64,000 nt of DNA from Fomitopsis serialis. Lineage: Eukaryota; Basidiomycota; Agaricomycetes; Polyporales; Fomitopsidaceae. Numbering within the stretch: position 1 is the stretch's first letter; each line of letters begins with the position of its first letter. Shown here one piece after another: positions 1-10,494 of the stretch. Position numbers and translations under genes: made by a program. Under the pieces are notes generated by a model. It was not told where the DNA came from. It saw only the letters and a program-made list of their open reading frames with translations, and ran no database searches. Location: positions 744,001 through 808,000 of the forward strand of contig NW_025954964.1 of the NCBI RefSeq assembly GCF_022376445.1, read 5' to 3'.

Positions 1-138
1 AGGATACGTGGTCGTGAAGGTCGAACGAGCCCAACAGAGAGCGAGCTCAGTGGCAAAGGGACTTGAATTCTTCAATCTCCGACACCCAAAACGGGGTGCG
101 CGGGGAGGCCACGTGCTATGGGGGCGTCGCGGTCCCCG

Positions 139-144
139 ACGCGT
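139..144. promoter_or_regulatory. Possible MluI cell-cycle box upstream of DUO1
   Basis: The hexamer ACGCGT lies about 37 bp before the preferred DUO1 start codon. In fungi this is the core of the site bound by MBF-type G1/S factors, which would suit a mitotic gene. The site is short and occurs by chance in GC-rich DNA, and it would be coding if the upstream ATG at 118 is used. Confidence 0.2.
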
Positions 145-180
145 CTTGCTCGCGAACTCGATTGCGATCGCGCCCCGGCC

Positions 181-1289
181 ATGGACTCGCCCAGCATCTC
201 CGAGCTCAACGTGGAGCAGAGCGGTTCGCGTCTTCTCTCCGAAACATCTCTTCTACCCAGCAGCAGCTCAAGTTCGTCACGCACCGGCCCAGGAGGCGAC
301 GACCTCTCCCTTTCAGAACTATCACTCTCAGAGCGCCCTCAGCCTGCACCTTCACGTCGACCGAAGTTCAGCCTGCTAGCCCAGCCTTTGCCTCAGAAAG
401 CGCCCTCAATGGATAACGATAGCGCGATTCTAGAAGAGGATGCAGAGACGGAAGGGGAGGCCGGGTTGGATCAGACTATGACACAAGAAGACGTGGAGAA
501 GGCAAAGAAGTTAGCCTCACGGACCAGAGAAGACAAACTACAGCATGACTTGTTTATTTTGAAGAAACTCAATTTCGCATTTGAAGTGTATAAGGAGGCG
601 TTGAAGGAAGCGAAGTCCAGCACAGAGGTGAGCTGCCGGATCCGTGCGCCGAGATGCATCTGCCACAGCTATTCGCAGCGGGTTGCCGAACAACTGAAGC
701 ACACTGAAGCGCTGTTGGACAAATATGTGAATATACTATCAAAGACGGAAGATGCCGCACGTCTGCTCACAGACGAACGATGGCAAGGTGCCGAAGCGGT
801 CTGTACCTTCGTCGCCGCGCAGGCTTTGACTCACTTCTATGCAGGATGAAGATGTGCTCGAACAGGAATACCGGCAAAACTTGGAGCGTGCTCGGCGTGA
901 GGAGGAGGAGCGGCTACTTTCCGCGCAGCGAGAAAAGGAACGCCTTGAACGAGAAGACCAGGAACGAAAAGAAGCCGAGGAGAGACAAAGGCTTGAGAGG
1001 GAGCGAGCTGAAGCAACAAAAGCTGTCGGAAGGGGCAGTGGCGTAAGGGGTGTCAGAGGTACAAGAGCATCGATGAGAGGAATGAGGGGAGCTGCTCGTG
1101 CCGGTAAGTGTGTAACGGTGCGATCTCGGGAGACATCATTTATGGTATTGTCAAGCACCCGCTGCAACTGCAAGCACAAGAGGTACACGAGGTACTACAA
1201 GTACAACGGGTCTCAGGCGACCCACCGCGACGTCCGGCCGCACAGTCGGTTCTACTGGTCGTGGGGTTCCAGCGTCCAAACGAAGCTGA
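181..1289 (+). CDS. DUO1: DASH/DAM1 complex subunit Duo1
   Basis: Duo1 is a subunit of the fungal DASH complex, which couples kinetochores to spindle microtubules. Four exons fit exactly: 181-627, 679-798, 845-1103 and 1183-1289, about 310 codons with three short GT-AG introns and no frame error. The Duo1 core begins at the motif DKLQHDLFILKKLN and continues across intron 1 into RVAEQLKHTEALLDKYVNIL and DERWQGAEA. It is followed by a long Glu/Arg-rich charged coiled coil and a Gly/Arg-rich tail (RGVRGTRASMRG) that ends GRGVPASKRS. The N-terminal 75 residues are Ser-rich and probably disordered. An in-frame ATG lies further upstream at 118; I prefer 181 because MDSPSISELN resembles a normal start, but this is not certain. 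Family identification is strong; the exact start is moderate. Confidence 0.88.
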
Positions 1290-2293
1290 AGCTATGCCTT
1301 GTAAGTTGGCTGCAGTATTGTTGAAACCAGCAGTGAAATCGAGACCGTTAGATTGTTTTGCCCCTCAGTGATGGGCCGGGCATGGTTTCTGCATCTCACG
1401 TCGTGGTACGCATGTAGACTCATTCACTTGCCACAGCATTGTTACTCACCGGCTGTTACTTACAAGGCGCAATATGCCTTAGACTTAGGTCGTCACCCGA
1501 TCTACAGACTGAGATCCTACAGCAAATACGCCGATACACATCCCTCCAAGCCCAACACGCTTTTGGGATTCGACATGCGACTAGTAGCAGCACTCACGAC
1601 TGTGGCTCGCTCTACTCCCCATCGTGACTCTTACTCGACTTGGCGATTTCGGGATCTCGTTCAACGCCATAGCAAGCCGCATCGCTGTTGCGCCATTTGT
1701 TATGAGAACGCATATCAAACGTTGTATGGTTTACGCAGCAGTGGACTGCCTGGGCCTCCGTTGGAACTTGGAAGGTGTATGTATGTTGCTACCGGTTATG
1801 GTATGCAGTGACTCTACTTTCCCTCTCCGCTCACTTATCTTGGACGCTACCAAACTCCAACCGGTCGAGAAGGGTGTTGTGTTATATTTTAGGGAGTAAG
1901 CGCTGTCACCGTTCACTCATGCCCGGGTCGAACTGTTGCTACACTGGCAATGGCAAGCGGAACCATGCACACTTTGCCACCCTACGTTATATACGGGCTC
2001 AACTCACTGACACTACTGTTATGCAATACAGAAACAAGCTTCAGCTCTCCACCGAGGCATAGAACTGGCTGTTCTTCACCGACCAGCCCGCGGGCGCGCT
2101 GTCTGGGTCTCTGAGTCCGAGGCTGACACTGGGTGTCCGGGCGCGACCACGTGCTCTTGACGTGACCGCGCCCCCTGCTCACCGTCCAATCCTATACAGA
2201 CTATCACCGCGCGACTAGAGTCTCCACATACCGCTACGGTCTCATCGGTCTTCGCTGCATATTTCCCTGTCGAACACTGCAATTACCGTAAAG
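1290..2293. other. Intergenic region, DUO1 to membrane-protein gene
   Basis: I see no supported gene here. Open frames (for example 1353-1811) lack intron structure, family motifs or sensible composition. The distal part, near 2148, holds a CACGTG E-box and CCAAT-like sequence and probably serves as promoter for the gene at 2294. Confidence 0.5.
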
Positions 2294-3712
2294 ATGCGAC
2301 GTCTCTCACTCGCCCTCACCGCCCTCTACTTCGCCCCGCAATGTGTTCAAGCCGGCACCGTGTCGAAGGGAGGCGATTGCTCGGTTGCTAGCCAACGACT
2401 CAGCCTAGGGACCTACCAATTCTACGCCGAATGCGACATTGTTACCTTTTGCAACGCGACGACGAGCAAGTGTGAGCCGAAAGGCTGCAGGAAGGACCAG
2501 TACCCCTTCGGGTACGCCGACAACGCAGACTTTCCACCGATGTGCCCCTCGGGAAAGTTCTGTCCGGATGAAGAGGATCAGTGCTTAGACGTTCTACAAG
2601 TCGGTAGTCTTTGTCAATTCAATCGCGACGGTGAAAGATTTCTGTGTTTTTTCTCAAGTTGTCGCTGACTTTATGTGTATGCAGACCAGTGTCAGCCTCC
2701 TCCTGGTCATGAACAGCTCAAAGACGTTCAAGGTTTTGGCCGCAATATTAACGGTGCAGTATGTCTCCATAACACTTGCATGTACGTGCGTGGATTTGGG
2801 ATCTCGCAACGCTCTCTAAACTCACTTCAGGTGGGCAAATGCGACGTCTGGCGAAGCATGCACGGTAGAGAACACCGTATATGCTCTGTTCGGTAGTGAT
2901 GGCCATGAATATGCCGACATAATTTCACGGTGGGTACCATTGACGGGCGACTACTGAACGTTAAACGAGTGACGAACTCCGTGGACAGGGATAATTGCCA
3001 GACTGGTTCCTACTGTGACTCCAGCGCCCTTGTGTGCAAGGACTCAAAGAATGTTGGTGGATCGTGTACCGGAAACAAAGAGTAGGTGTCGCTAGCTGTT
3101 CGTTTAGCCGCACTGAATGAAACGTTGCTATAGATGCTCGTCGTTCAACTGCCTGCCTTCCGGTACATGTGGCTTGAGCACTGACACGCCCGCACATGTA
3201 TCAGAGTGGGTTTACGCTGTTGTGGCAGTCTGCGCTCTCGGAGGTAAAGTCAAGTATATATCACTGCTGAAGTAGAGAAGTCATATTGCTTCTAGGGATT
3301 GTCGGGATCTTGTGTCTCTTGTTCATGCTCCACAAGAAAGAACGCGAAGAAGCGCGGATGCAACGAACGCAATACTGGGAAGAGCAGGTATATGATCTCG
3401 TCGCAATTCATCGCGAGGAATTGATACTCATCTGCCGTCCTATAGAACGCATTGCGGCAGGGCTTCCTCAGCATGCAGCACGCCGCCCATATGTCGCTTC
3501 GCTCTTCTGACGACAACATGCGGACTCCTGTGAGCCGCTCGTTCAGCAAGGACTCTTACTACGACGACCCGCAAACGCCGCCGACACAAGGCCCCAGTAA
3601 ATCATTCAGCGGGCTGCGTTACTCGATTGTCAGCGACGGTAGAACCGACAGTCAGCCCCAGACGCCATATCTTTCAGGGAAGGCGCCTTCGTCTTGTTAT
3701 GCGTCTCGTTGA
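2294..3712 (+). CDS. Cys-rich single-pass (type I) membrane protein, unknown function
   Basis: Seven exons join without a frame error to about 364 residues: 2294-2630, 2685-2781, 2831-2929, 2989-3081, 3134-3243, 3296-3387 and 3446-3712. The N-terminus (MRRLSLALTALYFAPQCVQA) is a classical signal peptide with a likely cleavage after VQA. An ectodomain of about 220 residues follows, with many regularly spaced cysteines (for example CDIVTFCNATTSKCEPKGC and CPSGKFCPDEEDQC), suggesting disulfide-knotted repeats. A single membrane segment (VYAVVAVCALGGIVGILCLL) is followed by the basic stop-transfer HKKEREEARMQR. The cytoplasmic tail of about 110 residues is rich in Ser, Pro and Thr (SFSKDSYYDDPQTPPTQGP). 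The topology suggests a plasma-membrane or secretory-pathway receptor or adhesion-like protein, which is inference. I do not recognise a named family. Confidence 0.82.
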
Positions 3713-4146
3713 TTGAACCGAATAACCTACCTTCGTGCGAGTAACGTAACCTCCGCCGATTGCGCACCCCACCTATGTATGGCATGTATGTAGCCCTCTA
3801 TACCTTGACGACCGCCGCTCTGATGACGGTTTGTGCGCATCAATGTTCTCTGGTCACATACTTCCCGCGCAGTAAGTAACAGGTCGCGTCCATTGTGTGA
3901 TCAAATTCGAATTCAGACCTCGCCACAACGCTCAAGCTGGGAGAAGGCGCTACACGTGGGCGCCTAATTGGCCCCAAGCTTGTTCGCACCACCTCAGCCT
4001 CCTGTCGGCAGGCCAAAGCACCTGGGCCGGGAACGCGGTTACACGCCCGCGAACGCAATCCTGAGCCTCGACCGCCATCTCTCAGTTCGCTTGTTCCCTC
4101 CCCTGCCGAGCGTCGTGTATCACTTTCCGGCAACGGGCTGCGAGCC
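3713..4146. other. Intergenic region before the disordered-protein gene
   Basis: No gene seen. It probably contains the 3' UTR of the membrane protein and the promoter and leader of the gene at 4147. An open frame on the minus strand (3840-4319) is composition-driven and overlaps the real exon at 4147. Confidence 0.4.
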
Positions 4147-5209
4147 ATGAGCTTAGACTCAGCCCATCGTGCACCTTCGAGTTCATTCCCGGACGAGGAA
4201 GACATCAGCCATGTGGGAGGATGGATCGAAGACAGTCCGTCCGAGGGGAGTAGCTCGGGCAGTAAGAGGGACAAGGGAAAAGGGAAGGAGAGTGATGAGG
4301 AGACTCTGCGGGTAGACACAACAGAGGAAGGGGGCGTGGATGACAGTGAAGAAATCTACGTCGGCGCGGATGAGTACCCGCCCACGAAAGAGGAGGAAGA
4401 GAGTCTCGCCGAGTCGAAGAGGTGCGTGTTACTGTGTTCCCCAGGCTGTCTGTCCAACCTCAGCGCTCCGTACGACAGAACCTACGAAAATGGGAGATCG
4501 CAGAGCGCGAACGGCGGAAGGCGGCTCGCGAATCTACCGCCTCTGCGGGCAGGTCGTCCATAGTCACCGACATCACCCGCCGCGCGAGCCTACTGTGGCC
4601 CAACAGCCAAGCCAAGCAGGCCTCGCTGGGCGGGGTCGGTGCACACCGCAAGCTCCGCACGACGGACTCAGATTCTGTCCCGTTGGAGGACATGGACGCT
4701 AGTCCTGGCCCCTCACGGGTAGTAACCCCAGAGCCCATAGACAATCCCTTCTCCACCCCCGGCCAGTCCACCCTCTCCCTCGCCCTCGATCCCCAGCATT
4801 CCGCCATTATGTCAGCGTCAGACTCCCATAATCCGTTCGAAGACGGCGAGCAGTCGCCCACAACGCCCAAGGCTGCGAAGACCCCAGCTCTCCTCCCGTC
4901 CACTTCGCTCTTGAGTGCTGGTCCGCCACCTCCACAACCTCTCGATTTGCCGAAACCGCGGACGCCTCCACCGCGAGCGGAGACACCGCATGCGAGTCGC
5001 CCTCCAGAGCCCGTGGCCCCGCCTGTAGTTGCTCCCACGCAGCAGGCGGAGGAGCCCCAGGAAGTTCGATGGTGGACGGAGTGGTTATGCGGGTGTAGCG
5101 AAGGTCCAGAACGCGGAGGCGACCGTCAGGCAAGCTTTCTATTTTCGTCCCCTCAAGCTCTCACTGACGATGTGTATCTGTAGGCGGGCGCACAAATCCA
5201 TTTGAGTAG
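4147..5209 (+). CDS. Ser/Pro-rich, largely disordered protein, unknown function
   Basis: The first exon (from MSLDSAHRAPSS) is acidic and Ser-rich, with a DEYPPTKEEEES segment. The middle carries a short, ordered, charged motif (NLRKWEIAERERRKAARES) that looks like the conserved core. A long Ser/Pro/Thr tail follows, with NPF-like peptides (DNPFSTPG, HNPFEDGE), a proline-rich stretch and WWTEWLCGCSEG near the end. A last short exon after an acceptor at 5181-5183 gives a C-terminus ending in TNPFE with a stop at 5207-5209. The first intron is uncertain: the donor at 4422 and acceptor at 4444 would leave only 23 bp, so either a donor at 4374 is used or one base is missing. NPF motifs bind EH domains in endocytosis, but linking this protein to that is speculation. 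Confidence 0.65.
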
Positions 5210-5620
5210 ACAGCTGTTTCGCCACCGCTCATTGAACGTTAAGAATGCAGTACCCATCCTTCATTAACTCGGACTGGACTTGACTAGTGTAGCCTCCTGC
5301 TTTCACGGACACATCCTGCGCTTTGGTGCGACGGCATCGTGTTGTGCAAATATTTATACTTACTTGCCCTACCCCTTGACACGCCCCCGATCAGTGTCGT
5401 AATCCTCTCATGCCTGGATACCCGCCATATGTATTGTATGGAAACGGTTATCGTCTTCTTTCACGCTGTCCCTCCGCATGGTGGGCAACGAAGACATCTA
5501 GACTATCAGCGCTGATTGCGCAGGACATTCCCGTGGCACGTTCCATACCGCAGCTACTCAGCAGGTACTTAGTCAAATGAGCACGTTCCTGGATGGTGCC
5601 ACACAGCTCTACGCTTGACA
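5210..5620. other. Convergent 3' region
   Basis: This stretch lies between two gene ends that face each other. It holds no supported gene and presumably carries both 3' UTRs and polyadenylation signals. Confidence 0.4.
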
Positions 5621-7358
5621 TTACTTCCCGCATCCAGGGCAACAATGTACGACATCGTGCACGAAGACGTCGCATTCCGCGCAAAAGTCGTTTCGACAAT
5701 CTGGACACCGATATCGCCCGAGCGGGCTCATACCTTCGCCTGGTGCACCAGCCGTCTGCTGTGGCGCATCCTTGAACGGGCGAGCACAGGCGTGGCAGGT
5801 CGAGCCTGAATCCGGTGTGTCGTCCAGGTTCATACTGGAGGGAGTAGCGTCAGCACGACAAGTCGACCAATGCGTCTCTCTCATGCCAGAGACGAGACTT
5901 ACACAGCCTGGTACGTCTTGACTGGGAATAGGTGATGATAGCTCCGCGCCAAATGGGGTGAGCTCACGATCATGAGCCCGCATATGTCACAGTCCGTCGG
6001 CACGTCGCACACCTTCGCGCCGCACCGCGGGCACAGGAAGCCTTCGCTCTTCAGCTGCGAGTGACACGCGCACAGGCTGGGCGGCGAGGTGTCGGGCAGG
6101 CGCGTGGGGAAACCCATCAGCATCAAGTCTGCGGGGGCGGCCGCGCCGCCGCGAGCGTTCAGGGCGCGCTGTGCGGGCGGCGGAATGAGCTCGAAGAGGA
6201 GGTCTTTGAAGTGGCCTTCGTTAAGCGCGACACCGAACTGGCCTATACGGATGAACGCCGCATGCGATGCCAGAAGCGGGTAACGGGACGAGCGCTGGGT
6301 TAGCGGGGGCTACGACGTGAGCACACATGCGCGCACCCACCGCCGGTCTTGTCACAGAGCTCGCGGCAGATCTTCATCTCCGCCGCAAGAGCGACTACGG
6401 AGATGCGGATGCGGTCCTTCACGCATTCCGCGAGTGTGTCGTGGATGTTTCCCGGGTCGCATGTCGTCAGTGAGCCGAAGATGACGATTATTTCTCGAGA
6501 TGAATGCGTCGGTAGATGGCTGGGAGATCCAAGACATAAGCGACGTGCTGAGTTATTGTGCGCGGCGTACCTCATACTCGAGCGTGCCATTTCGACGGCG
6601 TTTTGTAGACTGGGCTCGCCAGTGGGCTCAAGCTTATGTCTCTCGGAGATGGCTTTGAGGACTTCTTGTGGATTGCCTGTAGATTCATCGCTTCAGCTGT
6701 GTGGTTTGCACAACACGGACCGGTCGCACCAGACATCTCGCCTAATCGCTCTCCTATCCCGGCTCGCATGCCTACCACACCGATCTGGCCCAGCGGGTTC
6801 TGGTCGAACCACTCTGTGACAAACTCCCTCACGTATTGCAGCATCAAGTCGAACCGTGTCGGACGCATGTCGCGGTCCATCATCGCAGAAGAGAGTCGAG
6901 GAGTAGGATGAGATGTCGAATAATGGCGCGGCGAATAGCGGCAGCGGGCGCGAGTAGTCTGGCGTGCAGAATCCATCTATCCAGTGGACAGCCTGCTATT
7001 TCGGAGAAATACGCACCGCCTGCGTCTCCCCCTCGCTATGAGATCTTCTACGGCACTTTGCAAACTGCCCGCTTCGTCCTCCTGGACGGTATCCCATGAT
7101 CGCGTATATGAGGCCTCCCAGGCGTATGGTTGCTATCCACAGTAGACCATATGACAATGAGCCTAAGCCTCCTGCTACCGCGGGGGTGGTGGCGCACCTC
7201 CTTGGCCTTCCCCTTCCCCTTGTCCTTCTTGCCCGGTCGATAGCCTTGCCCTTGCCCTTGGCTTTGCTTCTCGCGCTTGAATCAAAGTCATCAAAGAGGT
7301 CAACGTCTGAGTCGGAGTCTCCATCGTTGAAGCCGGGTTCTATGCGTCTTGGGGGCAT
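5621..7358 (-). CDS. SSL1: TFIIH core subunit p44 / Ssl1
   Basis: Ssl1/p44 is a core TFIIH subunit that stimulates the Rad3/XPD helicase in transcription initiation and nucleotide excision repair. From the start [14 protein letters not shown] the protein reads through a Lys/Gly-rich linker, a [20 protein letters not shown] segment typical of p44, and a von Willebrand A-like domain ([11 protein letters not shown], then [20 protein letters not shown] and [19 protein letters not shown]). Next come the GFP motif ([11 protein letters not shown]), a C4 zinc site ([20 protein letters not shown]), the [17 protein letters not shown] block and a terminal RING-like zinc domain ([26 protein letters not shown]). 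Introns with consensus ends lie at 5835-5902, 6243-6340, 6520-6570 and 6677-6729, with at least one more upstream. One base appears missing near 6896, just in the vWA Asp-Ser motif. Family assignment is very firm. Confidence 0.93.
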
Positions 7359-8181
7359 GATACTATGCGCGTAAACGGTGATACCGTGAGCTGGACTGGT
7401 TGCCAACTCTCGCGTCTGGAAATGAGGCCTAGAGGTGTTGTGCCGTGGCGCGGAGTTGCACACCGAAATTGAGGAGCGCGTCGGCCACGTGCAGAGATAT
7501 GCGCGCCGATCGATCGTGTCACGGCGCGCACGGCGACGCGACGAGACGCGAACACACTCATCTCTCACAGGGAGGGCCACTGTGCCTTTCTTCTCTGCTG
7601 TACTCTACCTTCGTGTGGCTCAATATGACTCATCCGACGTTGGTGGCAGGCGTGACTAGCCTGTGTGGCAATACTACGATTTACGCCCGAAATTGAACGT
7701 TTGAAGTTGCATCACCTTGCATCCCGCCCGGTCCTCCTACATGCGCAAGCTCCCCCTACTCGTAACAAACGTCTGATTCTTGGTTGTGGAGAAGATATGC
7801 GCAGTGCACGACGGTATGCGTAATACCACCTGCAAGGGTGAGATCTTGAGAAGCTAAGCAGCCTCTAGACTCCATTGATGCGTCCTTGAGTTTGTTATTG
7901 TGTCCCCAAGAGACATGCCACCGAAGAACCTGTATCCGCGTCTGTGCTGGAGCACGTCACGACCGGCTCTCCCCGGACGTCGCTGTCTGTCCATGGATGG
8001 CAGGCGGTTTGCCATCCTGGCGTGACCGCCACCTCTCATGCACTTGGTGTCGCACTCTCGATCCCCTGCACTGCCGACGTCATTTTGATGGTTGCCCCCG
8101 AGCTGTCTGCAAGGGTCAAATGGGCTGCGCATATACCCCGACCTCGCTCAGCTCCTCGCACAACCCCACCACTAGAACGCC
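7359..8181. other. Divergent promoter region, SSL1 / alcohol dehydrogenase
   Basis: The region separates two divergent start codons and must hold both promoters. A CACGTG E-box lies near 7482 on the SSL1 side. Open frames here are not supported by motifs or splice structure. Confidence 0.4.
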
Positions 8182-9455
8182 ATGTCTTCGCAGTCCCAGT
8201 CCAACGCCAACGGCCGCGAGCTCGAATTCAAGGGCTACGCGATGTGCGGTGAGCCGAGTTCACTCTCGCCGAGTGCTTACAGGCTCATCGTTCACCGTTC
8301 CGCAGACCCCTCCAAGTGGACGGAGCTCAAGCTGCACCCATCCGCCCGAAGACCTTCCAGCCCGAGGACGTCGAGATCGCCATCACCCACTGCGGCGTCT
8401 GTGGCTCCGACGTCCACACCCTCACCCAGGGCTGGGGCGAGTCCAATCTGCCCTCGTCGCCGGACACGAGATCGTCGGGAACGTCACTCGCGTCGGAGAC
8501 AAGGTCACCGAGTTCAAGGTCGGCCAACGCGTCGGCCTCGGCGCGCAGATCGGAAGCTGCATGCAGTGCAGGGCGTGCAAAGAGGACTATGAGAACTACT
8601 GCCCGGGCAGTATTGACACATACGTATGCACATAATGCTGGTCGCCTCCTGTATAGCTGCGCCTTTCTGACGATTTCTTATTTCAGAACGCCAATACAGC
8701 GACGGCGTGGTGACTCAAGGCGGGTTCTCCACCGCCATCCGTGCGCACGAACGATATGTCTTCCCGATTCCTGACGAGATCGAGTCCGCGCACGCCGCAT
8801 CGATGTTCTGCGCGGGCTTAACCGTCTACTCTCCCCTGAAGACCTACGGTTGTGGCCCAGGAAAGAAGGTCGGGATAGTCGGCATCGGCGGTCTAGGGCA
8901 CTACGCCGTGCTCTGGGCCAAGGCGATGGGCGCAGAGGTGTACGCGTTCGCACTCGAGCCGGAGAAGTTCGACGACATCAAGCAGATGGGCGCAGACCAC
9001 GTCATTGACGTGAGGCAGAAGGTAATCATGTTCCTTATACACGAGTAACGACCGACATCTCATGCGCAGTATCCGTAGGACTTCGCCAGCCCCTCGCGCA
9101 GACGCTCGACCTGATCGTCTCTACTGCGGACATAGTCAACGGGTCGCTGCCGATCAACGACTATCTCTCCACCCTCTGGGTGCACGGCGTGTTCATCACC
9201 GTCGGTCTGCCCGACTCGAACAGCCCGCTGCCGTCCCTGCACCCGATGCAGGCGTTCGCGGGCAACGGGTGCATGCTCGGTGGAAGCCACGTCGGGAGCA
9301 AGAAGGAGTGCCTGGAGATGCTGGAGCTCGCGAGGACGAAGAACGTGCGGCCGTGGATCGAGACGCTGCCCATGAAAGAGGCGGGGAAGGCGCTCGAGAA
9401 TGTGAAGACGAACAAGGCGAGGTACCGGTACATCCTCACCCAGGATATCAACTAG
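8182..9455 (+). CDS. Zinc alcohol dehydrogenase, cinnamyl-ADH/ADH6 type, copy 1 (frame-disrupted as written)
   Basis: Medium-chain dehydrogenase that should interconvert alcohols and aldehydes with NADP(H), in the ADH6/cinnamyl alcohol dehydrogenase branch. The start is MSSQSQSNANGRELEFKGYA, with introns near 8249-8305, after 8622 and near 9021. Catalytic zinc ligands are visible in ITHCGVCGSDVHTL and AGHEIVG. The structural zinc lobe is GSCMQCRACKEDYENYC and the Rossmann motif is GIGGLGHYAVLWAKAMG. The C-terminus is NKARYRYILTQDIN. As given, the frame breaks at about 8340, 8452, 8691 and 9087. Each break is repaired by one extra base in a short homopolymer, and the flanking protein is well conserved, so sequencing error is likelier than a dead gene. 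The paralogue at 10495 is a tandem duplicate. Confidence 0.85.
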
Positions 9456-10494
9456 AAAGGGAGACTGTGTCAGTATAGCTTGGAATGGATGGTCGCGTTG
9501 ATAACCGTGCGTGCTCGTTGCTGAGCCTGAGGCTGGGTGGTGAGGATGAAAGGGGTGCGAGACGTGCGTGCATGACTCTCCAGCACGATTGAAATAGGGA
9601 GCTCTCCGCTTCCTGATTCAATCGTCAAGGGAAGGCATGCAGACACGTCTCTGTGAGTCCACGGAGGATGAGGTTGAGTGATTCACAGCGGTCTGCAGCT
9701 GAGCTTATATACCCGAGAGGCCAGCATTCCGCCGGCCGCTTTGACATTCTGCAGAGGGGCTCCGGAGTGGCCGGCATTGTGTTTGAACAAAGCGCACGCG
9801 GTGTGTGGCCCGGCGGTGGCGCCTGTCCGAACACAATTACTGAAACGCTTTGACCGGCCAAAGCGGCTTAGTGGACGCGGGGACATGGCAACGGGTGTGA
9901 CTCGGGTGCCTGCGACGCTACAACGCTGACACGCTACCCCCGGTGGGGTCGTGGCCCCAATATTTGGTGCACTTGTTTGTCGGACCACGGATCGCTCGTC
10001 GTCCTGAATCGGACCCTCACAGGGGGGCGGAGTGCTAATTGTTTGGACGAGAGTGTGGTTTACTCGCCGGTGTTGACGCGTTGACGTCGAACACTCAAGA
10101 ATTCTCAAAAGCTGTTAGGTTGAAGCAAGACGGACCCTTTGCAGAATCCAGATGCATAAAGTGTGGTTGCTAAGAGGGTGTTCACCGCACAGCGACTGGC
10201 CCGAACGACACCATCACCATATTTGGGAAAGCTACTGCCTCTCTGGGCGATCGAGTGGCGGAGCGGCCGGGGCAAGCTCAACGACTGTCATGTTCTCCAA
10301 CGTCACGGAAACAAATCAACGTGCGCAGGACGAACGTGGTGCCTATCGTTCGTGAAATGTGACGAGGTAAAGTGCGTACATAAGGGAGGGGGTTGGTTCG
10401 TTTCTCAACACCTCCGCCTGGATCCCTACCTCCACCTCCCGCGAACCCTACCTATATTACCTTCCCGTTAACCCCTCGCGCCATCCATCTCATC
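9456..10494. other. Spacer between the tandem alcohol dehydrogenases
   Basis: About 1 kb without a supported gene. It should contain the 3' UTR of copy 1 and the promoter of copy 2. A TATA-like TTATATA occurs near 9705 but is about 790 bp from the next start codon; a closer TATATT lies about 45 bp before the copy 2 ATG. Confidence 0.4.

Noticed and set aside
8..416. Overlapping plus frames at the window start
   Set aside because: They share bases with the DUO1 first exon in other frames and do not continue into any known protein.
1353..1811. 152-codon plus frame in the DUO1 downstream region
   Set aside because: No splice structure, no motif and Cys/Arg/Tyr-rich chance composition.
3840..4319. 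159-codon minus frame
   Set aside because: It overlaps the promoter and first exon of the gene at 4147; composition is Ser/Arg/Pro-rich and motif-free.
4460..5038. 192-codon minus frame
   Set aside because: It is antisense to the Ser/Pro-rich exon of the gene at 4147 and has no independent support.
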